This document shows, in pieces, positions 7,933-16,594 of a stretch of 45,681 nucleotides of DNA (its first letter is position 1; every line of letters starts with the position of its first letter). The translations under genes and the position numbers were made by a program. The notes below the pieces were generated by a model that worked only from the letters and a program-made list of their open reading frames with translations, ran no database searches and was not told the DNA's origin. Origin of the DNA: a virus; the IMG/VR virus record IMGVR_UViG_3300049893_001145, positions 1 through 45,681 of that record; one strand, given 5' to 3'.

Positions 7933-8586
7933 ATGTCAGACCAAACAAACATTTACATATCAAAAGTTAGAACTGAATTAGTTAATTATGTTCGCAGTAA
8001 AGACATCCTCACTACAACTCAACGAGGCGTAGTTACCAGAACGGTTACAGGAAACGTTAATGCTACATCTTTGACTTTACCTAACACTAATATGAAGAAT
8101 GTACGTTCTATAGTTATAGATGGTACAACTACTTTGAAGTATGGTAGAGATTATGATATAGCTAATGCTGGTGTAATTAACTTCACATCTACAGTTAGTG
8201 GCGCATATTCTATAAGTTATGATTATGGTAATCAAGATAAAATCTATCCAGATTTACCTCGCGATTTAGCTACAATAACGGATTTTCCTAGAGTTGGAAT
8301 AGAATGGTTAGGTAGCAATACACAACCAGGTGGTTTTGGATCAGTTGATGTGTCTGACATAGATATGACTATAGTTGTTTACGGTCCGGGTACTGATTAT
8401 TGTGAAAATGCTTTGAACACCCTTAGAGCGGCAATTAGAACTGACAAAAGTAACTTTTGGTACATGGGTTCATGGACTCAAATATTATCAACAGGTCCTT
8501 TTATTTTAGAGGACAGAAACATAGGTAAAGATAAATTGGTTCATCAAAATTTAGATATACGGGGGAGAATGAGATATGAAAAGTGA
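7933..8586 (+). CDS. Probable tail terminator protein, 217 aa
   Basis: Gene order (after gp10-like, before tail tube) and the end pattern (helix with CENALNTLRAAIRTDK, strands with QNLDIRGRMRYE) fit a tail-terminator/completion protein. Residues ~30-95 form an extra beta-rich insert (VTGNVNATSLTLPN ... YSISYDYG) like the insert in the adaptor at 6233. Confidence is from context. Confidence 0.55.
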   Translation: MSDQTNIYISKVRTELVNYVRSKDILTTTQRGVVTRTVTGNVNATSLTLPNTNMKNVRSIVIDGTTTLKYGRDYDIANAGVINFTSTVSGAYSISYDYGNQDKIYPDLPRDLATITDFPRVGIEWLGSNTQPGGFGSVDVSDIDMTIVVYGPGTDYCENALNTLRAAIRTDKSNFWYMGSWTQILSTGPFILEDRNIGKDKLVHQNLDIRGRMRYEK

Positions 8587-8767
8587 ACAGACACATTGTG
8601 CAGCTAGTTCCTTAACTGGAGTAACTGAGATAATAATTTGGTGTTTCACTGGATTAGATATTTTCAAAGGGTTAGGTATCGGGATGTTAGTGTATGCCTT
8701 CTGGTATGCGCTTCAATATAAGATACGAACGGGGAAAAGTATATGGCAGAGGACACAGAAAGATTAA
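8576..8767 (+). CDS. Small membrane protein, 63 aa
   Basis: One or two hydrophobic segments (ITEIIIWCFTG-like region and GLGIGMLVYAFWYAL) followed by a basic tail. It overlaps the preceding gene by 11 bases and the next one. Its place inside the tail gene cluster is unusual for a membrane protein; it could be a holin or an assembly factor. No family recognised. Confidence 0.6.
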   Translation: MKSEQTHCAASSLTGVTEIIIWCFTGLDIFKGLGIGMLVYAFWYALQYKIRTGKSIWQRTQKD

Positions 8768-8871
8768 TTGCAGAGATGCAATTATTACGCACACTCATGA
8801 ACGAACGATTAGGTGATATTCACACTACGCTTCGTCAAATGAATCAACAATTAAATAATATGAATAAGTAG
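8743..8871 (+). CDS. Small helical protein, 42 aa
   Basis: Open frame starting with ATG 8743 inside the end of the membrane protein gene and ending TAG 8869-8871. It encodes an amphipathic helix with LIAEMQLLRTLMNERL and a Gln/Asn-rich end, likely a coiled coil. It precedes the GAGGTAA site of the tail tube gene. Overlap and context support expression; function is unknown. Confidence 0.5.
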   Translation: MAEDTERLIAEMQLLRTLMNERLGDIHTTLRQMNQQLNNMNK

Positions 8872-8883
8872 AGGTAAATCAAA

Positions 8884-9828
8884 ATGGCTAATGTAGAATC
8901 AGTGTCTGGAGTTGACAGCTATGTCTTAATCGGCAAGCAGACAGCTTTCGGATCAGAACAAGCAACTTGTGCAACTCATCTTGGATTAATTAAATCATTT
9001 AAGCCAAGAACAACTAACACTAACTCGTACAGTCGTGGTTTCAAAGGAACTACAACTGGTGGAAGAAACGTCGCTAAGATTATACCAGGCGTAGCTGAAA
9101 GTACTATCGACATTGAAATGGATGTAATTAATTGGTCATTCATGGAATACGTAATGGGAAGTTCAGCAGGTTCTGGTACAGTGACCTACTCTGAAGCTGA
9201 CCAACCGCCTTATTTCACATTACACCGATGTATTGCAAATCCAGGTACTTCTGCAACACAAAGGGATGAAATATGGTTAGATTGTGTTATAGATTCAGTT
9301 TCAATCAGATGTGCAACTAATGGGGCAGTAAGTGCTTCTTTGACAATCAAATCAAGTCAACGTAAGTATGATGCAACAGTTTTATCAACAGCGGCTTTGC
9401 CAACCATTGATGTTTTTAACTTCGTTAATTCGTCAATATCTATATCAGGTAGCGCAGTTAGCAACATTATTGACAGTTGTGATGTAACTATTAACAACAA
9501 CCACAAAACACACGCAGGATTAGGTAGCAGATTTATTCGGGCAATACGTGCAGCAGAACGCGATTACAAGGCAAAATTTACAGTTAAGTATCTTGATGAT
9601 AGTTTAATTGTAAAAGTTCTTGGTGCAGCAGCTCCTACTGGAACCACTCAACCAACAAGCAACGCAAATATTGCATTAGTATTTGGTAACAATAGTTCAA
9701 AGACTGCAACGTTTACATTATCAACTTTTGTGTTTGATGATATATCTAACGCAGAAGAACTTAATTCATTGATCGGGGAAGATTTATCAGGCACAGCTCA
9801 AAGCGGTGCAGTTGTAGAGGTACAATAA
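8884..9828 (+). CDS. Major tail (tube) protein, 314 aa
   Basis: Position before the frameshifted chaperone and the beta-rich pattern with paired halves (residues ~10-150 and ~165-290) fit tail tube proteins. SESTIDIEMDVI- and FTVKYLDD-type strands and the helix RFIRAIRAAERDYKAK fit the tube fold. A strong GAGGTAAATC leader precedes ATG. The middle third has an additional conserved-looking Cys-containing stretch (residues ~105-145). Confidence 0.75.
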   Translation: MANVESVSGVDSYVLIGKQTAFGSEQATCATHLGLIKSFKPRTTNTNSYSRGFKGTTTGGRNVAKIIPGVAESTIDIEMDVINWSFMEYVMGSSAGSGTVTYSEADQPPYFTLHRCIANPGTSATQRDEIWLDCVIDSVSIRCATNGAVSASLTIKSSQRKYDATVLSTAALPTIDVFNFVNSSISISGSAVSNIIDSCDVTINNNHKTHAGLGSRFIRAIRAAERDYKAKFTVKYLDDSLIVKVLGAAAPTGTTQPTSNANIALVFGNNSSKTATFTLSTFVFDDISNAEELNSLIGEDLSGTAQSGAVVEVQ

Positions 9829-9830
9829 AC

Positions 9831-10190
9831 ATGGTAATAGAAAGTGAGAGAATATTGACTAATGTTCCAGGAATGGAAGGTCAGTCAGTAGTTATTAAAA
9901 AGTTGGGATATGCTTCATTGAGTCAATTACGTAGTAAGTCAGTCAATGCAAAACTTGGCGGGAGCACTATGCGTAATTTAGATGCAGAAATAGATATGGG
10001 TGCTTACCACAAGTGGATGTTGATTTATGGTATAAAACACGCACCTTTTTTCGCATCGTGTATTACTTTGGATGATAGAAGCAGAAAGTTTGATGAAGAT
10101 TTAATACCTGCGGATTCCGGAGAGTTTTTGTTCAACGAGATACAGAAATTCAATGGATTCAGTACAGGTGATGACTTAAAAAAAGAATAA
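9831..10190 (+). CDS. Tail assembly chaperone, short form (gpG-like), 119 aa
   Basis: Helical protein after the tail tube gene with the typical small size of lambda gpG-like chaperones. It ends GDDLKKE just after a run of seven A residues at 10178-10184 followed by G. In the zero frame this reads TTA AAA AAA GAA TAA, so the slippery heptamer is in the correct phase. Works with the longer form during tail assembly around the tape measure. Confidence 0.75.
   Translation: MVIESERILTNVPGMEGQSVVIKKLGYASLSQLRSKSVNAKLGGSTMRNLDAEIDMGAYHKWMLIYGIKHAPFFASCITLDDRSRKFDEDLIPADSGEFLFNEIQKFNGFSTGDDLKKE
10178..10184 (+). promoter_or_regulatory. Slippery heptamer A AAA AAA for -1 frameshift
   Basis: The heptamer lies in zero-frame phase X XXY YYZ, two codons before the stop of the short chaperone. 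After a -1 shift the frame is open for 64 codons to TGA 10376-10378. This is the conserved arrangement of gpG/gpGT genes in long-tailed phages. No strong stimulatory stem-loop was identified by eye downstream. Confidence 0.75.
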
Positions 10191-10378
10191 GTTTCACATT
10201 AAAGGATAGGTTAACCGGAGACCAAGAAGCAATAGAGTGGATAAATAACGCTATGCTTTGCAAGATATTCAGGTGCAGTCCCAAAGAATTAGCGGAGATG
10301 GATTGGGACGTGGTTGAATATTATAAGTTGGTTTACACGACAATAGCCAAAGATAATCCTTTTGTGATGTTTATGTGA
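10184..10378 (+). CDS. Tail assembly chaperone, frameshift extension (gpT-like), 64 codons
   Basis: Read in the -1 frame from the slippery site it begins RISFTLKDRL and continues through QEAIEWINNAMLCK and PKELAEMDWDVVEYYKLVYT to PFVMFM. It lacks a convincing start of its own, so it is best explained as the end of a ~182-residue fusion (9831-10378). The helical composition and 'EMDWDVVEYY' pattern resemble the T domain that binds the tape measure. Confidence 0.75.
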   Translation, partial: RISFTLKDRLTGDQEAIEWINNAMLCKIFRCSPKELAEMDWDVVEYYKLVYTTIAKDNPFVMFM

Positions 10379-10388
10379 AGGTAATAAA

Positions 10389-11357
10389 ATGGCAGAAGAA
10401 ATCGCTTTAATACGCATTATAAACGGAAGTGTAGGTGGAGGAGGAGATTCTCCAGGTTCTTCGGAAACCCCTACAAAACCAGGTTCAAGTTCCAAATCAG
10501 GATTTGAAATGAGCATGAGTTCTGTTTTGAAAGGGTTAGGAATAGCTACTGCTGCTGCCGCAATAGCTCAAATCGTTTCTACGTGGAAACCTCTCATAAA
10601 TATGGTTGAAATGATTCTAAAGATGATCGGTTGGGTATTAATGCCAATAGCTAACGTAGTTATGGTTATGTTGATGCCAATTCTTTTTATGTTAAAACCT
10701 ATAATTCAGGCCGTTAATCAAGTGATGGCTCCGTTCATTAAAGACGCTATGCAGATAATGAAAGCCAGTTCTGGCAAAGGATTAGTTGCTATGCAGATGG
10801 GGATAGGTGCAGCACAATCAGTTATGATGTTAGGTTTGGGTGCAATAATACTTCAACTTTTAGGCATGGTTGCACAATTCATGATTGACAATATAATGAA
10901 TGTCGTCATTATGATTTGGCAAGCCTTGGCCAGTTTGTTAGAAAAATTACCTTTTTTCACAAAAGAAGGATTGGCTAAAGTAACAACTTCTTTGGTTGAT
11001 TTTAGAGATAATAGTGATGAAATGATAAAGACAGGAACTGATAAGGCTGTTAATTTCTTGAAAACTAGTTCTAACACTATTACCACCGAATACGTTTCAG
11101 CCATGGATAAACTAATAACAAAAACTAAAGAATTTAAGACTGAAGTAGACAATATAAACGTTACTAAGAGGGGAGGTCGTTTTGGAACGTCTGGGACATC
11201 TTCTAGCGGTTCTACCTCAACGATCACGGCTCTTAATGAATTTGGGCAAGAAGTTTGTGCCGCAACTACTTTTACTCCAGAAATAACGGGATTTACTAGC
11301 GGCGTATATGGCCCAGTATTCGAATCACCTTGGGGGTTAAAGAAAACAAATGGCTAA
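10389..11357 (+). CDS. Short tape measure protein, 322 aa
   Basis: Position after the chaperones, a Gly/Ser-rich N-terminus, then a long hydrophobic helical middle (residues ~45-190, many Met, Ile and Ala) and a helical, charged C-terminal half fit a tape measure protein. It is short for the family; by the usual length rule the tail would be only some tens of nanometres. AAGGTAATAAA precedes ATG. Confidence 0.7.
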   Translation: MAEEIALIRIINGSVGGGGDSPGSSETPTKPGSSSKSGFEMSMSSVLKGLGIATAAAAIAQIVSTWKPLINMVEMILKMIGWVLMPIANVVMVMLMPILFMLKPIIQAVNQVMAPFIKDAMQIMKASSGKGLVAMQMGIGAAQSVMMLGLGAIILQLLGMVAQFMIDNIMNVVIMIWQALASLLEKLPFFTKEGLAKVTTSLVDFRDNSDEMIKTGTDKAVNFLKTSSNTITTEYVSAMDKLITKTKEFKTEVDNINVTKRGGRFGTSGTSSSGSTSTITALNEFGQEVCAATTFTPEITGFTSGVYGPVFESPWGLKKTNG

Positions 11358-11760
11358 TGTAACAATAACAAACGGAACGACTACTTTCACTTTTGCAGAT
11401 GGTGAAGTAGATAGTGTAGAATTCAGAAAGAACGGCAGTTTAGATGAAAACTCAATGCCCGCATCGGATAGTTATGATGCTTTCGTATTAGATTTTCAGG
11501 GAGTTAAAAAAGACGTAGTTGTAGTTGGTAAATTATTTGATACTACTGGTTCTAGTAGAACTGACATTGGAACAACGGTAACTATAGAAGACCAACTTAA
11601 TTGGTTGGCAGGAATATTGAATGGAAGTCAAACAGGCGTTACTTTCAGTTCATCATACCAAACGAATAAGAAATTATATATGCGTTCCTGTACGTTTACA
11701 GAAATATCCGGTAATCCATTAGTTGTTGTGTTTAGACTGGAGTTCGTAGAGGGTATGTAA
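11350..11760 (+). CDS. Tail-tip (distal tail-like) protein, 136 aa
   Basis: All-beta protein overlapping the tape measure end and the next start (TAATG). Composition with 'DFQGVKKDVVVVGKLFDTTGS' and a final strand VFRLEFVEGM is like small baseplate proteins of the gp5/LysM-free or Dit type. The exact family is uncertain. Confidence 0.5.
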   Translation: MANVTITNGTTTFTFADGEVDSVEFRKNGSLDENSMPASDSYDAFVLDFQGVKKDVVVVGKLFDTTGSSRTDIGTTVTIEDQLNWLAGILNGSQTGVTFSSSYQTNKKLYMRSCTFTEISGNPLVVVFRLEFVEGM

Positions 11761-13679
11761 TGGCTAATCCTGTTTTACACAAAGTTGTAATTAATAGTGT
11801 TGATGTATCAGATTACATTACTGGTTGGAATATAGCTATAAATTTAGAAACTCCGGTAAGAAACGCTGAAATTTATAGTCGTTATGATTTATCAGACGTT
11901 TTAGTTTATGCTGATGATTCAATAATAGGGAAGACTGTTGAAGTTTATCGCGGCTCAGTTACAACCACTGATGTAATTTTATTTAGAGGTTATGTCCGTA
12001 AAGTCGAAGAACAAAGAGGTATTTTGAAAATAGTGTGTGAGGATAAACTGAGTCAAATAAAATACACTATTCTCAATGAAAGTTTTGATTGGAATACTGA
12101 TACGGAAGCCGGTGTTATTTCAGAAATATTCAAGACGTGCATTAATTCGTACACTACATTAGTTGCAGACAACACTTCTGTTCAAAATAGCGGTTCTATT
12201 AATATCATCAAAAAATTTAGGTTCAGACGACGTTTGTTATCTGACGGTTTGTTAGAGTTGGCTACAGCATTAGGGTGGCAATTCTATTACGATCCGACAA
12301 CTGATAAAGTGTTCTTTGAACCAAAAGGTTATACTTCGTCAACCACTGTATTGAGTGTAGGAAACAATATATTAAAAATACCTAAATGGGATTTTGATAG
12401 TACTAAACTATTCAATAAAGTTACAGTCATTGGTGCACCACAAGACGTTCAGACACAAGAAGGTCCTCACAAGTTAGATGGAACAACAACTAACTGGTCC
12501 ACAACATCTTTGACTTTACAACAAGCACCTATAACAGTTAAAGTTTTATGTGACACTAATGCCACTCCGACTACTGAAAAAACACTCAATATTCCGGGAA
12601 CATCTTCAACTTATGATTATTCTGTTGACAAATACACTAAAAACGTAGAATGGAACACGTCTGTCTTTGCACCCACTACTTCTTATTATGCAACTGTCCA
12701 ATACACCTTCTTGCGACCAATAACTATTGTTAGACGAAATCAAAGTAGTATTGATAATTATTCGGGCGGTGTCGCTAAAGAACAAACAATTATACGAGAA
12801 GATTTACAAACTGTTGATGATTGCGCCAGATTAGCCTCAGCTCAGTTGGCAATATATTCAACTCCGTTTGTAAAATTAGACCAAGTTTATGTCAAGGATG
12901 AACAGAATTTAGAGATAGGTAAATTGTATAATGTTGATGATTCAATAACCGGATACAACTATACTTTATTGATTCGTTCTATAACTTACTCTTATCCTTA
13001 TAGATACGATATTATTTCATTGAGTGATCAAGAGTACCGTGTTGCGAACTGGGATTTAGAGGCCAGTCAACGATTAAAGAGAATAGAAGAACAACAAGTT
13101 GAATCCTCGGAACTCATTACGTCAATTAATGACTTATCTTCTGATTTGAAGGTTGCCCCCAGACATATCTACGTTAACTTCCAGGATACTACTAATGATA
13201 CTATCTGGGGCAGATTTACATTGGGTTCAGCAAACTGGGATGGAACTTATGCAGTAGCTGCGGTAGAACAGTATAGATTCCCTGGTGAATCCTATTTCGA
13301 AGAACTATTGTACGATTCTGAGTATTATGACTCAGGTACTAGTACAGGCGTTACTTGGAACACCACTACGCGCAAAATAACGATAACTGCGGGGTCTTTA
13401 GTAACCAACCCTCTAACCAGAGGGGTAACTATAATAAGTGCTAATATACAGCTTGCAAATGCGTCTGGCGACACTTATACTGTTGAATTAAGTTGCGACG
13501 GTGGTAATACTTGGCAAACAATCAATTCTTTCGGTGTAAGAGTTCCTATAACAACAACTAGTGATGGTACGACTACTCTTTTGAGAGTAACTACGTCAGG
13601 AACTACTTATCTTGAGAATACTTATAAATCTAGCGGGGATGTAAATAATGCAGCAATAGCTGTATTTTTCGAGGTATAA
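11760..13679 (+). CDS. Tail hub / tail-associated protein, 639 aa
   Basis: The first ~420 residues follow the gp27/prophage tail hub layout: MANPVLHKVVINSVDVSDYI start, a VEVYRG-x-LFRGYV barrel, a helical insertion with RRLLSDGLLELATALGWQFYYDP and a second barrel with LFNKVTVIGAP. The last ~170 residues are a separate beta domain (PRHIYVNFQDTTND ...) probably exposed. A promoter box lies inside its last codons. Confidence 0.7.
   Translation: MANPVLHKVVINSVDVSDYITGWNIAINLETPVRNAEIYSRYDLSDVLVYADDSIIGKTVEVYRGSVTTTDVILFRGYVRKVEEQRGILKIVCEDKLSQIKYTILNESFDWNTDTEAGVISEIFKTCINSYTTLVADNTSVQNSGSINIIKKFRFRRRLLSDGLLELATALGWQFYYDPTTDKVFFEPKGYTSSTTVLSVGNNILKIPKWDFDSTKLFNKVTVIGAPQDVQTQEGPHKLDGTTTNWSTTSLTLQQAPITVKVLCDTNATPTTEKTLNIPGTSSTYDYSVDKYTKNVEWNTSVFAPTTSYYATVQYTFLRPITIVRRNQSSIDNYSGGVAKEQTIIREDLQTVDDCARLASAQLAIYSTPFVKLDQVYVKDEQNLEIGKLYNVDDSITGYNYTLLIRSITYSYPYRYDIISLSDQEYRVANWDLEASQRLKRIEEQQVESSELITSINDLSSDLKVAPRHIYVNFQDTTNDTIWGRFTLGSANWDGTYAVAAVEQYRFPGESYFEELLYDSEYYDSGTSTGVTWNTTTRKITITAGSLVTNPLTRGVTIISANIQLANASGDTYTVELSCDGGNTWQTINSFGVRVPITTTSDGTTTLLRVTTSGTTYLENTYKSSGDVNNAAIAVFFEV
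13616..13629 (+). promoter_or_regulatory. Late promoter box inside tail hub gene (GAATACTTATAAAT)
   Basis: Perfect match to the 14-base consensus, within codons for ENTYK near the end of the 639-residue gene. The next gene starts with GTG 13682 and an AGGTATAACT ribosome site, 56 bases from the box centre. The match inside coding sequence could be chance, but the full 14 bases and the distance to the next start favour an internal promoter. Confidence 0.5.
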
Positions 13680-13681
13680 CT

Positions 13682-14593
13682 GTGACTAATGTTAGCGTAA
13701 AAACAAACGACGGTAAAAGAATATTATTGTATAGAGGATACACAAGTTCTCCTGGTTCAACTCTTTATACTAATCCGACAGTATTTGAATTAGGCACTAA
13801 CAATTCTACTCCTTCAAATCTATCAACTAGCATTGATTATCCTATACCTATTTCTAACGGAACAGTAAATGATAATGCTCAATACGTTTGGTCAGGTTCT
13901 CTTGGAGGAACCACTACTACTTCTAATGTTTCTGTCTATAAGGAAGGTGCAGGTCAATTAGACAATACTGCTCAAAGTTTACTTACTACTGGAAGTAATG
14001 TGGTGAAACAATGGACTAAATCCACTATCTCTGCAAACGTAGTTAAGACTCAACCTATTAGTTCTTGGATATATATCAAAGACGCAGCTACGTTGGCTAA
14101 GTTTAGTACGACAACAACGGCGTTAGAAATACATTATGCTGCTGATGCTGATAATTTCTATATGTTAGAAAAGCAATCCACTGATCTAGCTACTGGTTGG
14201 AACCTAATAACTTCCAACAAAGTCTTAGTGTCCAACCTAACTGTGTCGGGAACAGCCGTAACTTTATCTCGATTAGATATACTAATCAGAACTAACAATG
14301 CCGCTGATGCTTTTGTAGCCGGCGATGTTGTTTACGATTTGACTAGACAATGGGCAACGTCTGATTTACAGGTTGGATACGATACGAGTTATCCTACTTT
14401 TGATTACACTAAATTAGAAGTTACTAGAAAAGTAACAATTAACTCTGCTCAAGCAAATGGGTATAACATAAACGTCATAGGTACGTTTAATACAGATACA
14501 ACTCCTTTGCTTTCAGACATCCACACTTTAACGGCGGATAGTAAAAATTCAACTGATGAAATACAATATTTCATCGTAGATAGGTTTAGATAA
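13682..14593 (+). CDS. Tail-tip structural protein, 303 aa
   Basis: Thr/Ser/Asn-rich, beta-strand-rich protein of the baseplate or fibre type with no signal peptide. GTG start preceded by GAGGTATAAC. Its position between hub and transglutaminase-like gene indicates a tail-tip component. Residues ~105-215 (SSWIYIKDAATLAKFS ... WNLITSNKVLV) have the pattern of a carbohydrate-binding jelly roll, which would suit host recognition. The family is not certain. Confidence 0.6.
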   Translation: MTNVSVKTNDGKRILLYRGYTSSPGSTLYTNPTVFELGTNNSTPSNLSTSIDYPIPISNGTVNDNAQYVWSGSLGGTTTTSNVSVYKEGAGQLDNTAQSLLTTGSNVVKQWTKSTISANVVKTQPISSWIYIKDAATLAKFSTTTTALEIHYAADADNFYMLEKQSTDLATGWNLITSNKVLVSNLTVSGTAVTLSRLDILIRTNNAADAFVAGDVVYDLTRQWATSDLQVGYDTSYPTFDYTKLEVTRKVTINSAQANGYNINVIGTFNTDTTPLLSDIHTLTADSKNSTDEIQYFIVDRFR

Positions 14594-14595
14594 AC

Positions 14596-15552
14596 ATGAC
14601 ATTAATAACACTAACAAACGGAAACTTAGCAGACGCAGACCAAGTAATGTATAACTTTGTAGAAGCTTACACTATCTCTGGATTAAATTTAATAAGGCAA
14701 TTACAAGATAGGTCTGTAACTTTTTCAAAAGGAACTATGGACTGGTTCGGTGATGCTTATATTGATACCACTGGTAGATTAGATAGTGTAAACACAGGCA
14801 GTACTACTGCATTATATGATAGCAACTCATTGGTATATTATAATGATAATGGTACTGTGGATGCAGCAAGTGGAGATTCAACAAGCGACCCAGACTCTTT
14901 TACAAATGCAGCAAACGCTTTTGATGGTAACGATGCTACTTATGCTGAAAAAACTAATAGTTCTGGTGTGACTCTTGGAAAAACCTTTTCAGCAAAAAAT
15001 GTTGGTAAAGTTAAAATTAAAGCCGAAGTCACAGGTATGGGTTCTGCATCTACAGGAACAATAAAGTTACAAACATACAACGGTAGTACTTGGTCAGATT
15101 ATTGTACTTTAGGAACTGGTGCAGACCCAACATATACATATAATGGAACTGTTTTTGTAAACTTAAATATACAAGGTATTAGAGTACATTTTAGTTCTAC
15201 AGACCCATCAGCATCTGATATGAGACTTTATACTTTAGAATATTATACAGGAACTTCGTCTGAGAAAATTATTGTTCAAGCAATACCGTCTGGTACTTTT
15301 GGTGCAACAATATCTAGTGCTATAGGAGTTCCTATGATATATGGTTGGGAAACTGGTGGAGATATACAGTATAAATTAACTAATGGTAGTGAAGATAGTG
15401 GTTATTTATCTTGCGGTAATACTCCAACAATATCATCATTTACAGCATTTACTAGTGAGCCAACAACATTGACAATTAAATTAATTCCAAAAGGCACGAC
15501 ACCAACTTGTGGATACCCAGCACTCAAGGGGTTCTCAGTACGAGCGGCATGA
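14596..15552 (+). CDS. Tail-tip or fibre protein with discoidin-like segment, 318 aa
   Basis: N-terminal ~40 residues (LADADQVMYNFVEAY) resemble the small attachment helix found at the start of phage fibre proteins. Residues ~85-205 (FTNAANAFDGNDATYAEK ... IRVHFSS) show the F5/8 type C or CBM32 pattern of sugar-binding jelly rolls. It ends by overlapping the start of the protease gene. Confidence 0.62.
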   Translation: MTLITLTNGNLADADQVMYNFVEAYTISGLNLIRQLQDRSVTFSKGTMDWFGDAYIDTTGRLDSVNTGSTTALYDSNSLVYYNDNGTVDAASGDSTSDPDSFTNAANAFDGNDATYAEKTNSSGVTLGKTFSAKNVGKVKIKAEVTGMGSASTGTIKLQTYNGSTWSDYCTLGTGADPTYTYNGTVFVNLNIQGIRVHFSSTDPSASDMRLYTLEYYTGTSSEKIIVQAIPSGTFGATISSAIGVPMIYGWETGGDIQYKLTNGSEDSGYLSCGNTPTISSFTAFTSEPTTLTIKLIPKGTTPTCGYPALKGFSVRAA

Positions 15553-16202
15553 TTGTAAAATTCGATAAAAAAATAACAGAAAATAATCCTAAGCTGTTCG
15601 AGTACATTGAATCTCGTAACATCTGGTCAATAATTTATTTTCTCATCGATACAGACGCGCGCAAGTCTGTTGTTCTACAAGACTGGTTAAAAGATTTCGT
15701 ACGTAATCCTTCTGAAGAATTAAAGAAAGCTTGTGACGAAATACTCGACAACAAAGACTCGGATTATGTTATGACTGATATTCTTAGATTCGTGCAGAAA
15801 AAAGTTAAATACACTGGCGATATGGAAAAATGGAAGATGGCTGACAAATGGCAATCTCCTGCTGAAACTTTATCTTTAGGTACTGGCGATTGTGAAGACG
15901 GTGCAATCCTCATCTATTGTATGGCAATATTGAAAGGTGTTCCGGTGAATAGATTATTATTATTGTGTGGCGATGTCGTCGGTGGAGGACATTGTTGGTT
16001 AGCATATCGTTCTAGTGAGTATCCTCTAAACTGGTGTTTCATGGACTGGTGTTACTGGTATGATAGAAATTCTCCGTCGAGTAGAACTAAATATTTCATC
16101 GATGGTCAACAAATATTTGATGATCCAACCAACAATTATAAGAAAATCTGGTTCGGTATCAACCACCTTAACGGGTATTACGGCTTAGTTAACCGTAGTT
16201 AA
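15549..16202 (+). CDS. Transglutaminase-like cysteine protease, 217 aa
   Basis: A papain/transglutaminase-like triad is visible: Cys115 in GTGDCEDGA, His148 in GGGHCWLAY and Asp166 in CFMDWCYW. The start ATG 15549 overlaps the previous stop (ATGA), rejecting an upstream TTG. It is one of few enzymes in the tail module. Possible roles are cleavage of tail proteins, cross-linking, or attack on the cell surface during entry. No signal peptide. The last gene before the non-coding stretch. Confidence 0.72.
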   Translation: MIVKFDKKITENNPKLFEYIESRNIWSIIYFLIDTDARKSVVLQDWLKDFVRNPSEELKKACDEILDNKDSDYVMTDILRFVQKKVKYTGDMEKWKMADKWQSPAETLSLGTGDCEDGAILIYCMAILKGVPVNRLLLLCGDVVGGGHCWLAYRSSEYPLNWCFMDWCYWYDRNSPSSRTKYFIDGQQIFDDPTNNYKKIWFGINHLNGYYGLVNRS

Positions 16203-16273
16203 CTTCTAGTAGTTATTCACCCTTTGCCTCTTGGAAACGGCTTCGGTGTTAGGTGTAAGTAGTTCTAAAAAGC

Positions 16274-16287
16274 GAACACTTATAAAT
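16274..16287 (+). promoter_or_regulatory. Late promoter box (GAACACTTATAAAT), before non-coding RNA region
   Basis: One mismatch to the 14-base consensus, with no reading frame downstream for 385 bases. A -10 type start would fall near 16294, at the base of the hairpin AAGATAC/GTATCTT (16294-16313); an archaeal start would fall near 16310. It should therefore make a small RNA. Confidence 0.6.
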
Positions 16288-16313
16288 ATGTAAAAGATAC
16301 TTCACAGTATCTT

Positions 16314-16343
16314 AAACCGGTTGCAGATCGGTTTTCTTTTTTT
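16314..16343 (+). terminator. Hairpin plus T-run (possible terminator or attenuator)
   Basis: AAACCG (16314-16319) pairs with CGGTTT (16329-16334) and is followed by TCTTTTTTT. This is the form of an intrinsic terminator; T-runs also end transcripts in archaea. It lies only ~50 bases after the promoter box, so the product would be a very short RNA unless read through into the hairpin cluster that follows. Confidence 0.55.
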
Positions 16344-16514
16344 ACAACGTCTAGTTGGCCGTGCTAAACGTCTCTAGCATCATTAGTACCCTGCATAGAG
16401 TGGGATTAGTTCAACCTTTACCCCTGTGGTTTCCGTATTCGGATACGACTAAGCGTATTAGTTGAGCCGACTTCACTGTCGGAATCTCTCGTCGGAACGA
16501 GAGTTATGTGTTGT
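16344..16514 (+). ncRNA. Candidate structured RNA with at least five perfect hairpins
   Basis: A closing stem ACAAC/GTTGT (16344-16348 with 16510-16514, extended by two G-U pairs) encloses TGCTA/TAGCA (16362-16379), CGTAT/ATACG (16434-16447), ACTAA/TTAGT (16448-16462), CCGAC/GTCGG (16467-16482) and CTCTCGT/ACGAGAG (16486-16503). The last four are almost back to back. The G-U pairs work only on the + strand, so that is the likely sense. It does not fit a tRNA and I do not recognise the family. Confidence 0.5.
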
Positions 16515-16540
16515 GAGTTTAGGAAAAGATGAATTTACTA

Positions 16541-16554
16541 ATTTATAAGTATTC
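16541..16554 (-). promoter_or_regulatory. Late promoter box on the - strand, facing the structured RNA
   Basis: On the - strand this reads GAATACTTATAAAT, a perfect match. It points left, into 16517-16270, where there is no - strand gene. It would make an RNA antisense to the hairpin cluster. The + box at 16581 lies about 30 bases away and points right, so this is a divergent promoter pair. Confidence 0.55.
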
Positions 16555-16580
16555 CTTATTTCTATTTTTTATAATTATGT

Positions 16581-16594
16581 GAATACTTATAAAT
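16581..16594 (+). promoter_or_regulatory. Late promoter box (GAATACTTATAAAT), before fibre genes
   Basis: Perfect match to the consensus. It drives the gene starting at 16673 and the collagen-like fibre behind it. The transcript would carry a leader of about 55-70 bases with an 8-base-pair hairpin and no Shine-Dalgarno sequence. Confidence 0.65.

Noticed and set aside
16344-16514. tRNA or tmRNA in the hairpin cluster
   Set aside because: No seven-base acceptor stem, no T-loop of the GGTTCRANNCC type and no anticodon stem with a seven-base loop could be fitted on either strand.
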